Positions 6,957-12,713 of a stretch of DNA of 47,019 bases are shown here, piece after piece. This DNA comes from Candidatus Aenigmatarchaeota archaeon (GTDB lineage: Archaea > Aenigmatarchaeota > Aenigmatarchaeia > GW2011-AR5): contig JACPDL010000004.1 in NCBI GenBank assembly GCA_016184005.1, positions 78,107 to 125,125 on the forward strand, in the 5' to 3' direction. The notes beneath the pieces were generated by a model, which saw only the letters and a list, made by a program, of their open reading frames with translations, had not been told where the DNA came from and searched no databases. The position numbers were made by a program, and so were the translations under genes. How positions within the stretch are numbered: position 1 is the stretch's first letter; the number at the start of each line of letters is the position of its first letter.

Positions 6957-8450
6957 TCATTTGTATAATTTCGTATCTGGATAGAAAGCCGCCCATGCAA
7001 ACCAGAAATGCGGAAAGCTATCAACGCGCGCCAGCACCCTATCTAATTCTTCTATTGTCCATATCTTGCCCGAAGAATCCGTCAATATTCCATTTTTAAT
7101 GGAGAAATCGCCTGGAGAATGGTATATTCGACCTGTGGCCAGCGACTGATCCCACAATACAAGTACCTTCTGCCCGCCCACATTATCATTTATTGCGACT
7201 GCAGATTTGATAGCCTGCTCCTCATACGCTTTTGCTTTGCCGTTAATCACAATACCATACACTATCGAATTTGAAGGAAGCCGTGTATCCGTGAAGCTCA
7301 CGCCTATGCCCGAGAATCCAGGCCTGTCTGTGCCGTAAAGATCTACAATATCGTAGCGGCCTGTTGTCAGATAGGTGGGAAAGCCTGTGTCTCTTGACAG
7401 TACCAGAGTATCAGGATGCTGCGCTCTCCAGTCTTTCCATCTCACAGTGTCGACAGGTATGGCTTTTAGTTTCACGCCTGCTAGATCGCCTTTTATTCCC
7501 TGGCCGAGTACCTGCGACCAGTATGTTTCTGTTTTTCTGTCGTACATGACCAAATCAGATTTGTATAACTTCCCAGATGTCCCAAATTCTACGGTTTCGC
7601 CGTTAATAATTCTTTCATAAACAATCCCGGTCCTGCACAATGGGCAGTACGTAACAGCAATAGGCGTGTTATTTGCAAAGTCATTCACAATTTCATGCCA
7701 GTTGAGAATTCTGTGCGGATATGCTTTGACAGCGCCATTAAAAGAAAGCCCAAGCACAAGGTCGTCATCATTCAGCCATTTGTCTGCTTCTGCCACGTTT
7801 TCGAATTTCGGGCTGTCTATGCTTGGTATGCCGTCCTTCGGCGGGCCGCCTGACAATATTTCTGCCGGGTTAACAGATGCAAGATATTTCTCGCCGTTTA
7901 TGATTTTTACCCCTGCCGACGCTGCGATGGCGACTTTAAGAGATCCTATTTTTTGAAGCAGTTCTTCTTCTGTCAATGGGCCAAATTTTTTATCAACAAT
8001 TATGCCGTTAGCATCAATAAAGTAAGTGACAGGCTGGGTGAATACATTATACTTCTTCTTAGCGTCTGCCTCCGGGTCAAGCAATATCGGAGATTTTATC
8101 CCAAGCTTGTTTGCAAAACTCATTGCAGCGTCTCTGCTCTCCTGCAGATTGATAAACAAAAGTTGCGCATCATTTTCTTTCGCTACCCGCTCAAGCAGCG
8201 GCATTTCCTCGACGCAAAACGGACACCAAGAAGCCCAGAAGTTAACTATCAAAGGCTTTCCACGAAAGTCTGACAAAGAAACAGGTCTGCCATCAGGCGT
8301 TTGCAGCGTGAAGTCAGGCGCCTGCTCGCTTGTCTGGCTTTCTTCAGACTTCTCTACAGGCTTTGCGGCGTAGAAAATGATTGCAGCCAGAACAATTAAC
8401 GCTACAGCACCATAGGTGTATTTTTTATATGAAATGCGCTTCTTTTTCAT
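6957..8450 (-). CDS. Membrane-anchored TlpA-like thioredoxin fused to DUF3179
   Basis: The 497-aa protein has an N-terminal anchor (about 13-30) and then a TlpA/ResA-type thioredoxin domain with FWASWCPFC (CPFC at 76-79) and TQPVTYFID (cis-Pro). A DUF3179 domain covers roughly 205-490. It includes YCPLCRTG (CPLC at 269-272), paired cysteines that may be substrates of the thioredoxin domain. The domains would lie outside the membrane. ATG 8450 follows GGGGTCGTGA; a GTG at 8456 is an alternative. DUF3179 has no assigned reaction; the fusion links it to extracytoplasmic dithiol chemistry. Confidence 0.88.
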   Translation of the reverse strand: MKKKRISYKKYTYGAVALIVLAAIIFYAAKPVEKSEESQTSEQAPDFTLQTPDGRPVSLSDFRGKPLIVNFWASWCPFCVEEMPLLERVAKENDAQLLFINLQESRDAAMSFANKLGIKSPILLDPEADAKKKYNVFTQPVTYFIDANGIIVDKKFGPLTEEELLQKIGSLKVAIAASAGVKIINGEKYLASVNPAEILSGGPPKDGIPSIDSPKFENVAEADKWLNDDDLVLGLSFNGAVKAYPHRILNWHEIVNDFANNTPIAVTYCPLCRTGIVYERIINGETVEFGTSGKLYKSDLVMYDRKTETYWSQVLGQGIKGDLAGVKLKAIPVDTVRWKDWRAQHPDTLVLSRDTGFPTYLTTGRYDIVDLYGTDRPGFSGIGVSFTDTRLPSNSIVYGIVINGKAKAYEEQAIKSAVAINDNVGGQKVLVLWDQSLATGRIYHSPGDFSIKNGILTDSSGKIWTIEELDRVLARVDSFPHFWFAWAAFYPDTKLYK

Positions 8451-8452
8451 AT

Positions 8453-8518
8453 TCACGACCCCTTAAGAATGCTACAGAATGTGCAAGCAGATTTTCGCCT
8501 TGATTTTTTCTTTTCCAT
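8453..8518 (-). CDS. 21-aa micro-ORF with CTFC motif
   Basis: This 21-codon frame encodes a very basic start (MEKKKSRRKS) and then ACTFC. It ends inside the start region of the TlpA-DUF3179 gene, in an overlapping arrangement that suggests translational coupling. It has no clear ribosome site and could be leaderless. Low confidence, but it fits the pattern of CxxC micro-proteins in this island. Confidence 0.3.
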   Translation of the reverse strand: MEKKKSRRKSACTFCSILKGS

Positions 8519-8562
8519 ACAATACAAATGCCTTTGGCAAATAATAATCTTGTGATTTGCAA

Positions 8563-8579
8563 TTAAATTTCGGATTTAA
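8563..8579. promoter_or_regulatory. Palindromic operator-like site, second copy
   Basis: TTAAATTTCGGATTTAA is an imperfect inverted repeat nearly identical to the palindrome at 5695-5711. It is centred between the divergent genes at 8518 (minus) and 8606 (plus). A shared thiol-stress regulator, perhaps the HxlR protein, could bind here; this is inference. Confidence 0.4.
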
Positions 8580-8605
8580 GTTTAAACTAAACCTTCATAT
8601 TTGAA

Positions 8606-9109
8606 ATGGCGGAATTTATGAGCCGCATTGATATGACTACGATAAAACAATTCCTGACTGTGATGTTCCAAGCCATAGACGAACATCCCAAGCGGTTTTT
8701 TCTTGGCTTTGCGATAATGGGGCTCGTTCAATACATATTCCTCACGCCCAGCATATGGCCGATCAGGGCGCCGAATAATCCGGTAGTAACTAATGACTGG
8801 GTATTCGCATTCCTGTTCGCATTTTTCACAGGCGCATTTCTCGCCATGCGAAGGCATATCAAGGACAAGCCAAAAGTATGCTCTGTTACTGGGGGAATAG
8901 GCAGCGTAATCGGGATATGGGGAGCAACATGTCCGTTCTGTACGCTTTTCATACTGGTATGGTTAGGCGTGCCGGCAGCAACCGGCGTGCTTAGCGCACC
9001 GTTCCTGGAAAGCTACCTCGACCTAATAAGACTAGGTGCGCTTGCCGTAATGATATACGGCATGAGCCTTCTGGTTAAAAAGCAAAATATTGTGCCTGAA
9101 GTTAGTTAA
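8606..9109 (+). CDS. Membrane protein with CPFC motif
   Basis: This 167-residue protein has about four transmembrane segments (near 32-50, 67-83, 95-128, 138-156). CPFC lies inside the third, in WGATCPFCTLFILVWLGVPA. The same CxxC-in-helix layout occurs in the protein at 1909-2424, and CPFC repeats the motif of the divergent thioredoxin-fusion gene. It may exchange electrons or disulfides across the membrane, somewhat as CcdA/DsbD proteins do, but it is not recognisably of that family. Confidence 0.72.
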   Translation: MAEFMSRIDMTTIKQFLTVMFQAIDEHPKRFFLGFAIMGLVQYIFLTPSIWPIRAPNNPVVTNDWVFAFLFAFFTGAFLAMRRHIKDKPKVCSVTGGIGSVIGIWGATCPFCTLFILVWLGVPAATGVLSAPFLESYLDLIRLGALAVMIYGMSLLVKKQNIVPEVS

Positions 9110-9166
9110 ATTTTAGTTTTAATAATTAAATCATGCTTTAAGACTGCTCTTTTTCCTATAATTCAT

Positions 9167-9829
9167 ATGAAACATACAGTCGTCGCTCCTGCAGGCGACA
9201 ACATCGATGCGCTTTTCATCGGCGTCAGGGAATTTCCCACGGAAAAAGTAGTGTTGATTACGCCAAAAAGATACGCAAGCGAAGCTGCTCGTGCGCAAAA
9301 GGAGCTGAAGAAATTCAGGATACCCGTCAAGATAATCGACATCGATGAATCATGGGAGTCCATCTTCAGGGCAATTGCGGAGATAAAATCCAGCGCTGAA
9401 AATATTCTTGTGAACGTTGCCACAGGGGACAGGGACGGCCAGTGTGCCGCCACTTCTGCTGCTTTTGTAAACGGCCTCAAGGCCTTTTCCATAGACAAGG
9501 GCGAGGCGATGATGCTGCCAGTCCTGAAATTCTCGTACTACAAAATGATACCAGAGAGGAAGCTCCTGATATTGAAAACATTGAAGCAGGACAAGACATG
9601 CTGCGCGTCCTTTGAGGAGCTTTCGCGCAGGCTGAATATGAGCCTGCCGCTTGTGTCGTACCATATAAACGGGAATGCGAAATCAGAGGGTCTTGTACAG
9701 ATGGGGCTTGCAGATGTTACAGAGAAAAAAGGCAGAATGGAAATAACATTAACACCGCTTGGCAAACTTCTCATTGATGGCCACATAGAAACTAAAGACG
9801 ACAAACGGTGGTTCCGACGCGCAAAATGA
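9167..9829 (+). CDS. DUF6293/Csa3-like regulator with CARF-like and winged-helix domains
   Basis: This 220-aa protein has an N-terminal Rossmann-like domain that resembles CARF sensors. It opens with MKHTVVAPAGDNIDAL, and VNVATGDRDGQCAATSAAF (about 84-102) is the expected ligand loop. A winged-helix domain follows, with CCASFEELSRRLNMSLPLVSYHI as helix-turn-helix. Such haloarchaeal and euryarchaeal regulators (HFX_2341 type) are relatives of Csa3, but not all are CRISPR-linked, and no CRISPR or cas gene lies in this window. The nucleotide ligand is unknown. An IS605-like palindrome lies just downstream. Confidence 0.75.
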   Translation: MKHTVVAPAGDNIDALFIGVREFPTEKVVLITPKRYASEAARAQKELKKFRIPVKIIDIDESWESIFRAIAEIKSSAENILVNVATGDRDGQCAATSAAFVNGLKAFSIDKGEAMMLPVLKFSYYKMIPERKLLILKTLKQDKTCCASFEELSRRLNMSLPLVSYHINGNAKSEGLVQMGLADVTEKKGRMEITLTPLGKLLIDGHIETKDDKRWFRRAK

Positions 9830-9830
9830 T

Positions 9831-9877
9831 ATGCTCTTAATACTCCCACGACTAAAGTCGTGGGTTTCTGAGAGCAT
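9831..9877. repeat. IS605-like double palindrome
   Basis: The inner stem is CCCACGACT-AA-AGTCGTGGG (9845-9864), nested in an outer stem ATGCTCT/AGAGCAT (9831-9837, 9871-9877). The GACT(A/T)(A/T)AGTC core is typical of hairpins at the ends of IS200/IS605 elements. No transposase is present, so this would be a solo end or a small passenger element. Alternatively it is the terminator of the regulator gene that ends at 9829. Confidence 0.5.
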
Positions 9878-9934
9878 GTCATCCCAACATTGTTTATGTA
9901 ATATCTGCTGTCTAACGACCAGCAGTTTTAAGCA

Positions 9935-10072
9935 ATGTTGCGGATAAAACTATGCCCGCGCTGCAGAAAGGCTAAACTTGAATTATACGCAGGCCGGCAG
10001 ACAGGAAATTACATTTGTCGAGATTGCGGATATCTTGGTCCTCTTGTTATGGAAATTGAAAAGAAAAAATAG
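9935..10072 (+). CDS. 45-aa zinc-ribbon protein
   Basis: The 45-residue frame encodes one zinc ribbon: LCPRC near the start and CRDCGYLGPLV in the second half, with basic residues between and after. Proteins like this are often nucleic-acid-binding ribbons in archaea. It is too short for most gene callers. A TATA-like TTTTAAGC lies a few bases before the ATG, so the promoter is unclear. Confidence 0.6.
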   Translation: MLRIKLCPRCRKAKLELYAGRQTGNYICRDCGYLGPLVMEIEKKK

Positions 10073-10130
10073 CCGCAGTTTTTACCCTTAAACATCTCTT
10101 ATAAGTCCTGCTTTGTGAAACAAATATTTC

Positions 10131-10256
10131 ATGACATGCATTATATGCGGAAGCCCGTCAAACCTTTTTGGCACAAAAGGATGCATAACCGTTTCTTACT
10201 GCATCTATCACGCGGAAGACTGCGTGAGTGCTGACGCATCCTGCAAGTGTGGATAA
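10131..10256 (+). CDS. 41-aa cysteine-rich protein
   Basis: Starting at ATG 10131, this 41-codon frame has seven cysteines: CIIC, a single C, C near His (YCIYHAEDC), and CKCG at the very end. It probably binds zinc, in two sites. CTTATAAG about 30 nt upstream could be a TATA box. No family is recognised. Confidence 0.5.
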   Translation: MTCIICGSPSNLFGTKGCITVSYCIYHAEDCVSADASCKCG

Positions 10257-10320
10257 AAACCTAGTTTTAGCGTTAATTTTTGCTTTCATAGCTGAAGAAT
10301 TAGGCACAAATGATTAAAAA

Positions 10321-10471
10321 TGCTCCCGGCGGGATTTGAACCCGCGCCATCGGCTTTCTTCCACCAAGTTTGTCATCATTCGCTTCGCGAACTCATACCT
10401 TTCAAACAGGAAAGTTTTTTGCTTATCCTCTCGAAAGGCCGAAATCCTTGACCGGGCTAGACGACGGGAGC
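10321..10471 (-). tRNA. tRNA-Glu (UUC) with a 76-nt intron
   Basis: Read on the minus strand, the 5' exon starts GCTCCCGTCG and the 3' exon ends CCGCCGGGAGC plus discriminator A at 10321. The anticodon stem TCGGC/GCCGA closes the loop C-U-UUC-G-A. The intron occupies 10356-10431, at the canonical position between 37 and 38. CCA is not encoded. The T-loop TTCAAAT and the acceptor stem are complete. A TATA box TTTTTAAAA (10497-10505) is centred about 30 nt upstream. Confidence 0.93.
10356..10431 (-). other. tRNA-Glu intron (canonical 37/38 site)
   Basis: This is the sequence between G37 and A38 of tRNA-Glu. It contains a small hairpin TTCGC-TTC-GCGAA (plus strand) and a second pairing CTTTC/GAAAG. 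Removal by the archaeal splicing endonuclease requires a bulge-helix-bulge at the junctions, which I have not modelled in full. Confidence 0.8.
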
Positions 10472-10474
10472 TTG

Positions 10475-10522
10475 AAAGGGATTATAGAAGGAATGATTTT
10501 TAAAATCATTTTCTATCCCTTT
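10475..10522. repeat. Long inverted repeat upstream of tRNA-Glu
   Basis: Three blocks pair across the centre: AAAGGGA/TCCCTTT, TAGAA/TTCTA and AATGATTTT/AAAATCATT, interrupted only by small bulges (TTA and GG) on one side. That makes about 21 bp. The repeat covers the presumed TATA box of tRNA-Glu and lies at the edge of the AT-rich module. Confidence 0.55.
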
Positions 10523-10527
10523 TTTAT

Positions 10528-10593
10528 TCACTTCAAATACTTTATCCTCTTTAACAAGTCTTCATTGCGTTTCAGCGTATCCACTTCCTTCAT
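10528..10593 (-). CDS. 21-aa micro-ORF in the AT-rich module
   Basis: The minus-strand ATG at 10593 has GAGG six bases upstream. The 21-residue product (MKEVDTLKRNEDLLKRIKYL...) is charged and helical. It resembles the C-terminal tail of small antitoxin-type proteins, but that is only an impression. It might be a remnant of a longer gene. Confidence 0.3.
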   Translation of the reverse strand: MKEVDTLKRNEDLLKRIKYLK

Positions 10594-10617
10594 ATGTTCC
10601 TCAAACGAAATAATAAA

Positions 10618-10815
10618 TCACTGAATTATTTTGTAAACAACTTTGTTGCCTTTTATTATCTTTTTGATTTTTTGGGTTCCGATAAGCCAGATAAGATGTT
10701 TGTCTACAGTCCTATAATCAGCTTTAATGGTCTTGGCAATTTCCATTTTTGATAGTGGCTTTTTAGAGACTGCTACAAATATCTTGTTTCTGATATCTTG
10801 GAATTTTCTTTTCAT
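10618..10815 (-). CDS. 65-aa winged-helix protein divergent from the homing endonuclease
   Basis: This small basic protein reads as one winged-helix domain. Residues about 6-18 form helix 1, LSKMEIAKTIKADYRTVDKHLIWL forms the helix-turn-helix, and KKIIKGNKVVYKI forms the wing. The start codon at 10815 overlaps an ATAGT-N9-ACTAT site (10814-10832). The divergent endonuclease gene starts 51 bp away at a second identical-pattern site. This suggests self-regulation and control of the endonuclease, as controller proteins do in restriction systems. Both genes are much richer in A+T than the rest of the window. Confidence 0.75.
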   Translation of the reverse strand: MKRKFQDIRNKIFVAVSKKPLSKMEIAKTIKADYRTVDKHLIWLIGTQKIKKIIKGNKVVYKIIQ

Positions 10816-10832
10816 AGTAAAAAATATACTAT
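10814..10832. promoter_or_regulatory. Operator site 1, ATAGT-N9-ACTAT
   Basis: ATAGT (10814-10818) and ACTAT (10828-10832) are inverted repeats with a 9-nt A/T spacer. The left arm contains part of the start codon of the winged-helix gene (minus, 10815), read as ACTATG on that strand. It is the mirror image of site 2. Confidence 0.6.
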
Positions 10833-10849
10833 AGGCTTAAATAATTATA

Positions 10850-10868
10850 ATAGTATAAAATAGACTAT
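10850..10868. promoter_or_regulatory. Operator site 2, ATAGT-N9-ACTAT
   Basis: ATAGT (10850-10854) and ACTAT (10864-10868) repeat the exact pattern and spacing of site 1. The right arm runs into the ATG of the endonuclease gene at 10867 (ACTATG). Centres of the two sites are 36 bp apart. Binding here would block the TATA-like GTATAAAATAG and the start codon. Confidence 0.6.
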
Positions 10869-11601
10869 GATTAATTTATCAAAGGTTATTTTTAGCCATA
10901 ATGATAAGAAAAGATCTATAGTTCTTCCTGATAATTTTACTCCTGAATTAGCTGAAGATGTAGGTTTTCACATTGGTGATGGATATATGAAAAATCGTGT
11001 TGAGAAAACTGGTATTCATTATGAATTTGCTTATTCTGGGAATTATCCAGAAGATATTGATTATTTTAAGAATATATTAATTCCACGAAAACACGTTCTA
11101 TTTAACCTAACTAATTTAGAAATAAAGAAAGAAAAGAAGAACGCAATAATCCTAAAGATACGATCTAAAGCTATTTTTTTGTATTATAGAGACATCTTAA
11201 AGGTAAAAGAGTCTCCTAAAACTGATATAGAAATTCCTAAGTGGGTTTACAGTTCACTTGAGTTACAAAAATCTGTTTTCCGCGGCTTAATTGATTCTGA
11301 TGGGAATTTCAGAATAGTCAAGAAAGGATACCCAATTATTGACTTGCAAGTTCAGAGCCAGCACGTTGTAGAAGGAATGGGAAAAATATTGAAAACGCTT
11401 GAAATACCATTTAGTTCCTTTAGAATAAAACAATTAGATAAAAGAAGCGGTAAAATTTGTATTAAGTTTAGAATTCAGATTAGTGGTAGGAAAAATGTAA
11501 CTAAATGGATAAGTCTAGTAGGGTTCAATAACCCAAAACATATTCGGAAATATGATAAATGGGTCGAGGCGGATTCGAACCGCCGGTCTTCGCCTCATTA
11601 G
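10867..11601 (+). CDS. Free-standing LAGLIDADG homing endonuclease
   Basis: The 244-aa protein has two LAGLIDADG helices: DVGFHIGDGYM (about 31-41) and FRGLIDSDGNF (about 138-148), each with the acidic metal ligand. That is a monomeric two-motif layout. It is not in frame with an intein and not inside a tRNA intron. Its last 14 codons (WVEADSNRRSSPH) are antisense to the 3' exon of tRNA-Val, and its TAG stop lies in that tRNA intron, so the gene apparently inserted against the tRNA and reads into it. AT-rich codon use marks it as acquired. Confidence 0.88.
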   Translation: MINLSKVIFSHNDKKRSIVLPDNFTPELAEDVGFHIGDGYMKNRVEKTGIHYEFAYSGNYPEDIDYFKNILIPRKHVLFNLTNLEIKKEKKNAIILKIRSKAIFLYYRDILKVKESPKTDIEIPKWVYSSLELQKSVFRGLIDSDGNFRIVKKGYPIIDLQVQSQHVVEGMGKILKTLEIPFSSFRIKQLDKRSGKICIKFRIQISGRKNVTKWISLVGFNNPKHIRKYDKWVEADSNRRSSPH

Positions 11602-11696
11602 GAAAGAAGTAATTTGCTTCTTTCTTTCCTACGTCCCAAAAAGCAAAGCTTTTTGAGGATGTAAAGGCGACGTCATAGCCGCTAGACTACCGACCC
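11560..11696 (-). tRNA. tRNA-Val (UAC) with a 64-nt intron
   Basis: On the minus strand the acceptor GGGTCGG (from 11696) pairs with TCGACCC, with discriminator A at 11560. The anticodon stem TCGCC/GGCGA encloses U-U-UAC-A-A after splicing, and the T-arm is GGCGG-TTCGAAT-CCGCC. The intron (11596-11659) is at 37/38. Anticodon bases UAC pair with GTA in the intron, as in the canonical exon-intron helix. The 5' end overlaps the Nudix gene, whose stop TAG is tRNA bases 8-10, and the 3' end is antisense to the endonuclease gene. Confidence 0.93.
11596..11659 (-). other. tRNA-Val intron containing an array-type hairpin
   Basis: The intron contains CAAAAAGC-AAA-GCTTTTTG (plus 11637-11655), the same stem as hairpin H1 of the intergenic arrays at 12593, 15684, 19602 and 23360. 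It also has a second stem, GAAAGAAG/CTTCTTTC. The first hairpin extends the helix that follows the anticodon pairing. Confidence 0.8.
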
Positions 11697-12112
11697 CCGA
11701 TCGTTTTGAATGCATTGCTAATGAAATTCTGGGTGTTCTTGTGCTTAAATTCCATCTTTTGTAATTCCATTGAATCGGGCAGGAGCCATTTAAAGTCTAT
11801 ATGTTCTTCGCTCAGTTTTATTTCATCATTACTTCTAAAGGCATGATGAAGCACAAGCCAATTTTCGTTGTTTTCTGTCCTAAAGCTGTGATAACCAACA
11901 AGCCATGGGCCTTCGTACTCTTCAATTCCCGTTTCCTCATGAAGTTCTCTGATAATTGCTTCCTTCAGGTCTTCGCCTTCTTGAACCCTGCCTCCGGGCA
12001 CGTCCCATTTATTTGATCCATGCTTAAGATAATCTGACTGCTTGATTAGCAATACCTCGTCTTTTTTATTGAAAACAAATGCCTTTTGGCCGATGTTTGC
12101 GTGAAACTGCAT
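11687..12112 (-). CDS. Nudix hydrolase (1 of 3)
   Basis: This 141-aa hydrolase of a nucleoside diphosphate linked to another moiety has a complete Nudix box starting GGRVQEGEDLKEAIIRELHE and ending ETGI, with all the metal-binding glutamates. WDVPGG precedes the box. It follows the paralogous Nudix gene at 12116 by three bases, and the two look like a tandem duplication that has diverged. Its last codons run into the tRNA-Val gene, so the tRNA probably lies on the same transcript. The substrate is not predictable. Confidence 0.92.
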   Translation of the reverse strand: MQFHANIGQKAFVFNKKDEVLLIKQSDYLKHGSNKWDVPGGRVQEGEDLKEAIIRELHEETGIEEYEGPWLVGYHSFRTENNENWLVLHHAFRSNDEIKLSEEHIDFKWLLPDSMELQKMEFKHKNTQNFISNAFKTIGGR

Positions 12113-12115
12113 TGT

Positions 12116-12538
12116 TTATCTACCCGATCTTATATCTTTTGCCGCCTCGATCCATTGTACTGTGTTTTTGAAGGCAAACTTCTTGCCATTAATTTTCTTG
12201 ACATCTAGCCATTGAAAATCAGAATGTTCCATGGGATCTATTCTAATTTGCGTTTTCTTTGATTCCGCGAAATATATTAATCCCAGTCTTTTCCCTTTAG
12301 GCTTGAAGCGTTCTATGCTTCCTGTTACAAGAATAAAGTCATTTATCTCTAACCCGGTTTCTTCCCTGACCTCTCTTCTTATCGCCTTTTGCAGCAGCTC
12401 ACCTTTCTTTAGTTTTCCGCCCGGCAAATCCCATTGATCACCTTTAATCATGCCGCCCCTGCTGGATTGTTTGAGAATTAGCACTTTATCTCCGTTGAAA
12501 ATGACAGCCTTTTGAAATATTCCGTCTAGTTTCTCCAT
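12116..12538 (-). CDS. Nudix hydrolase (2 of 3)
   Basis: This 140-aa protein has WDLPGGKLKKGELLQKAIRR continuing to EVREETGLE, a full Nudix box at about 37-59. It is similar in length and layout to its downstream neighbour. The gene starts just after a hairpin array (12593-12690), so the array lies in its 5' leader if it is transcribed with the upstream Nudix gene. Confidence 0.92.
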   Translation of the reverse strand: MEKLDGIFQKAVIFNGDKVLILKQSSRGGMIKGDQWDLPGGKLKKGELLQKAIRREVREETGLEINDFILVTGSIERFKPKGKRLGLIYFAESKKTQIRIDPMEHSDFQWLDVKKINGKKFAFKNTVQWIEAAKDIRSGR

Positions 12539-12592
12539 CTAAATTCTCCTTAACCTTCTCTGTCGTGTTTCCTGTCTCGTTCATAATCTTGG

Positions 12593-12690
12593 GAGAAGCG
12601 AAGCTTCTCTGAGATCTTCGGAGAAACGGAGTTTCTCTGAGATTCCGAAATCCTTTGGATTTCGAGAATTCCAAAAAGCTGCGCTTTTTG
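12593..12690. repeat. Modular hairpin array 1 (four hairpins)
   Basis: Four perfect palindromes in plus order: GAGAAGC-GAA-GCTTCTC (12593-12609), GAGAAAC-GGA-GTTTCTC (12621-12637), GAAATCC-TTT-GGATTTC (12647-12663) and CAAAAAGC-TGC-GCTTTTTG (12672-12690). Each has a 7-8 bp stem and a 3-nt loop. Spacers of 8-11 nt carry the shared theme GAGAT(C)TTC/GAGAATTC. It is the reverse complement of array 3, with all four modules in the same order. The outer edge is CATAATCTTG. Confidence 0.85.
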
Positions 12691-12713
12691 AGAATTGAGT
12701 TCTGCGAATTCGT

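Noticed and set aside
8582-8857. Cys-rich minus-strand frame antisense to the CPFC membrane protein
   Set aside because: It overlaps a protein with consistent membrane segments. The Cys-rich part is the reverse reading of a hydrophobic helix, and there is no ribosome site.
10370-10624. 84-codon plus-strand frame across the tRNA-Glu gene
   Set aside because: It is antisense to a well-formed tRNA with intron, and its later part crosses an inverted repeat.
10867-11601. Endonuclease as part of a tRNA intron
   Set aside because: The introns of both tRNAs are 64 and 76 nt and do not contain the gene; the coding region lies between the tRNA genes.
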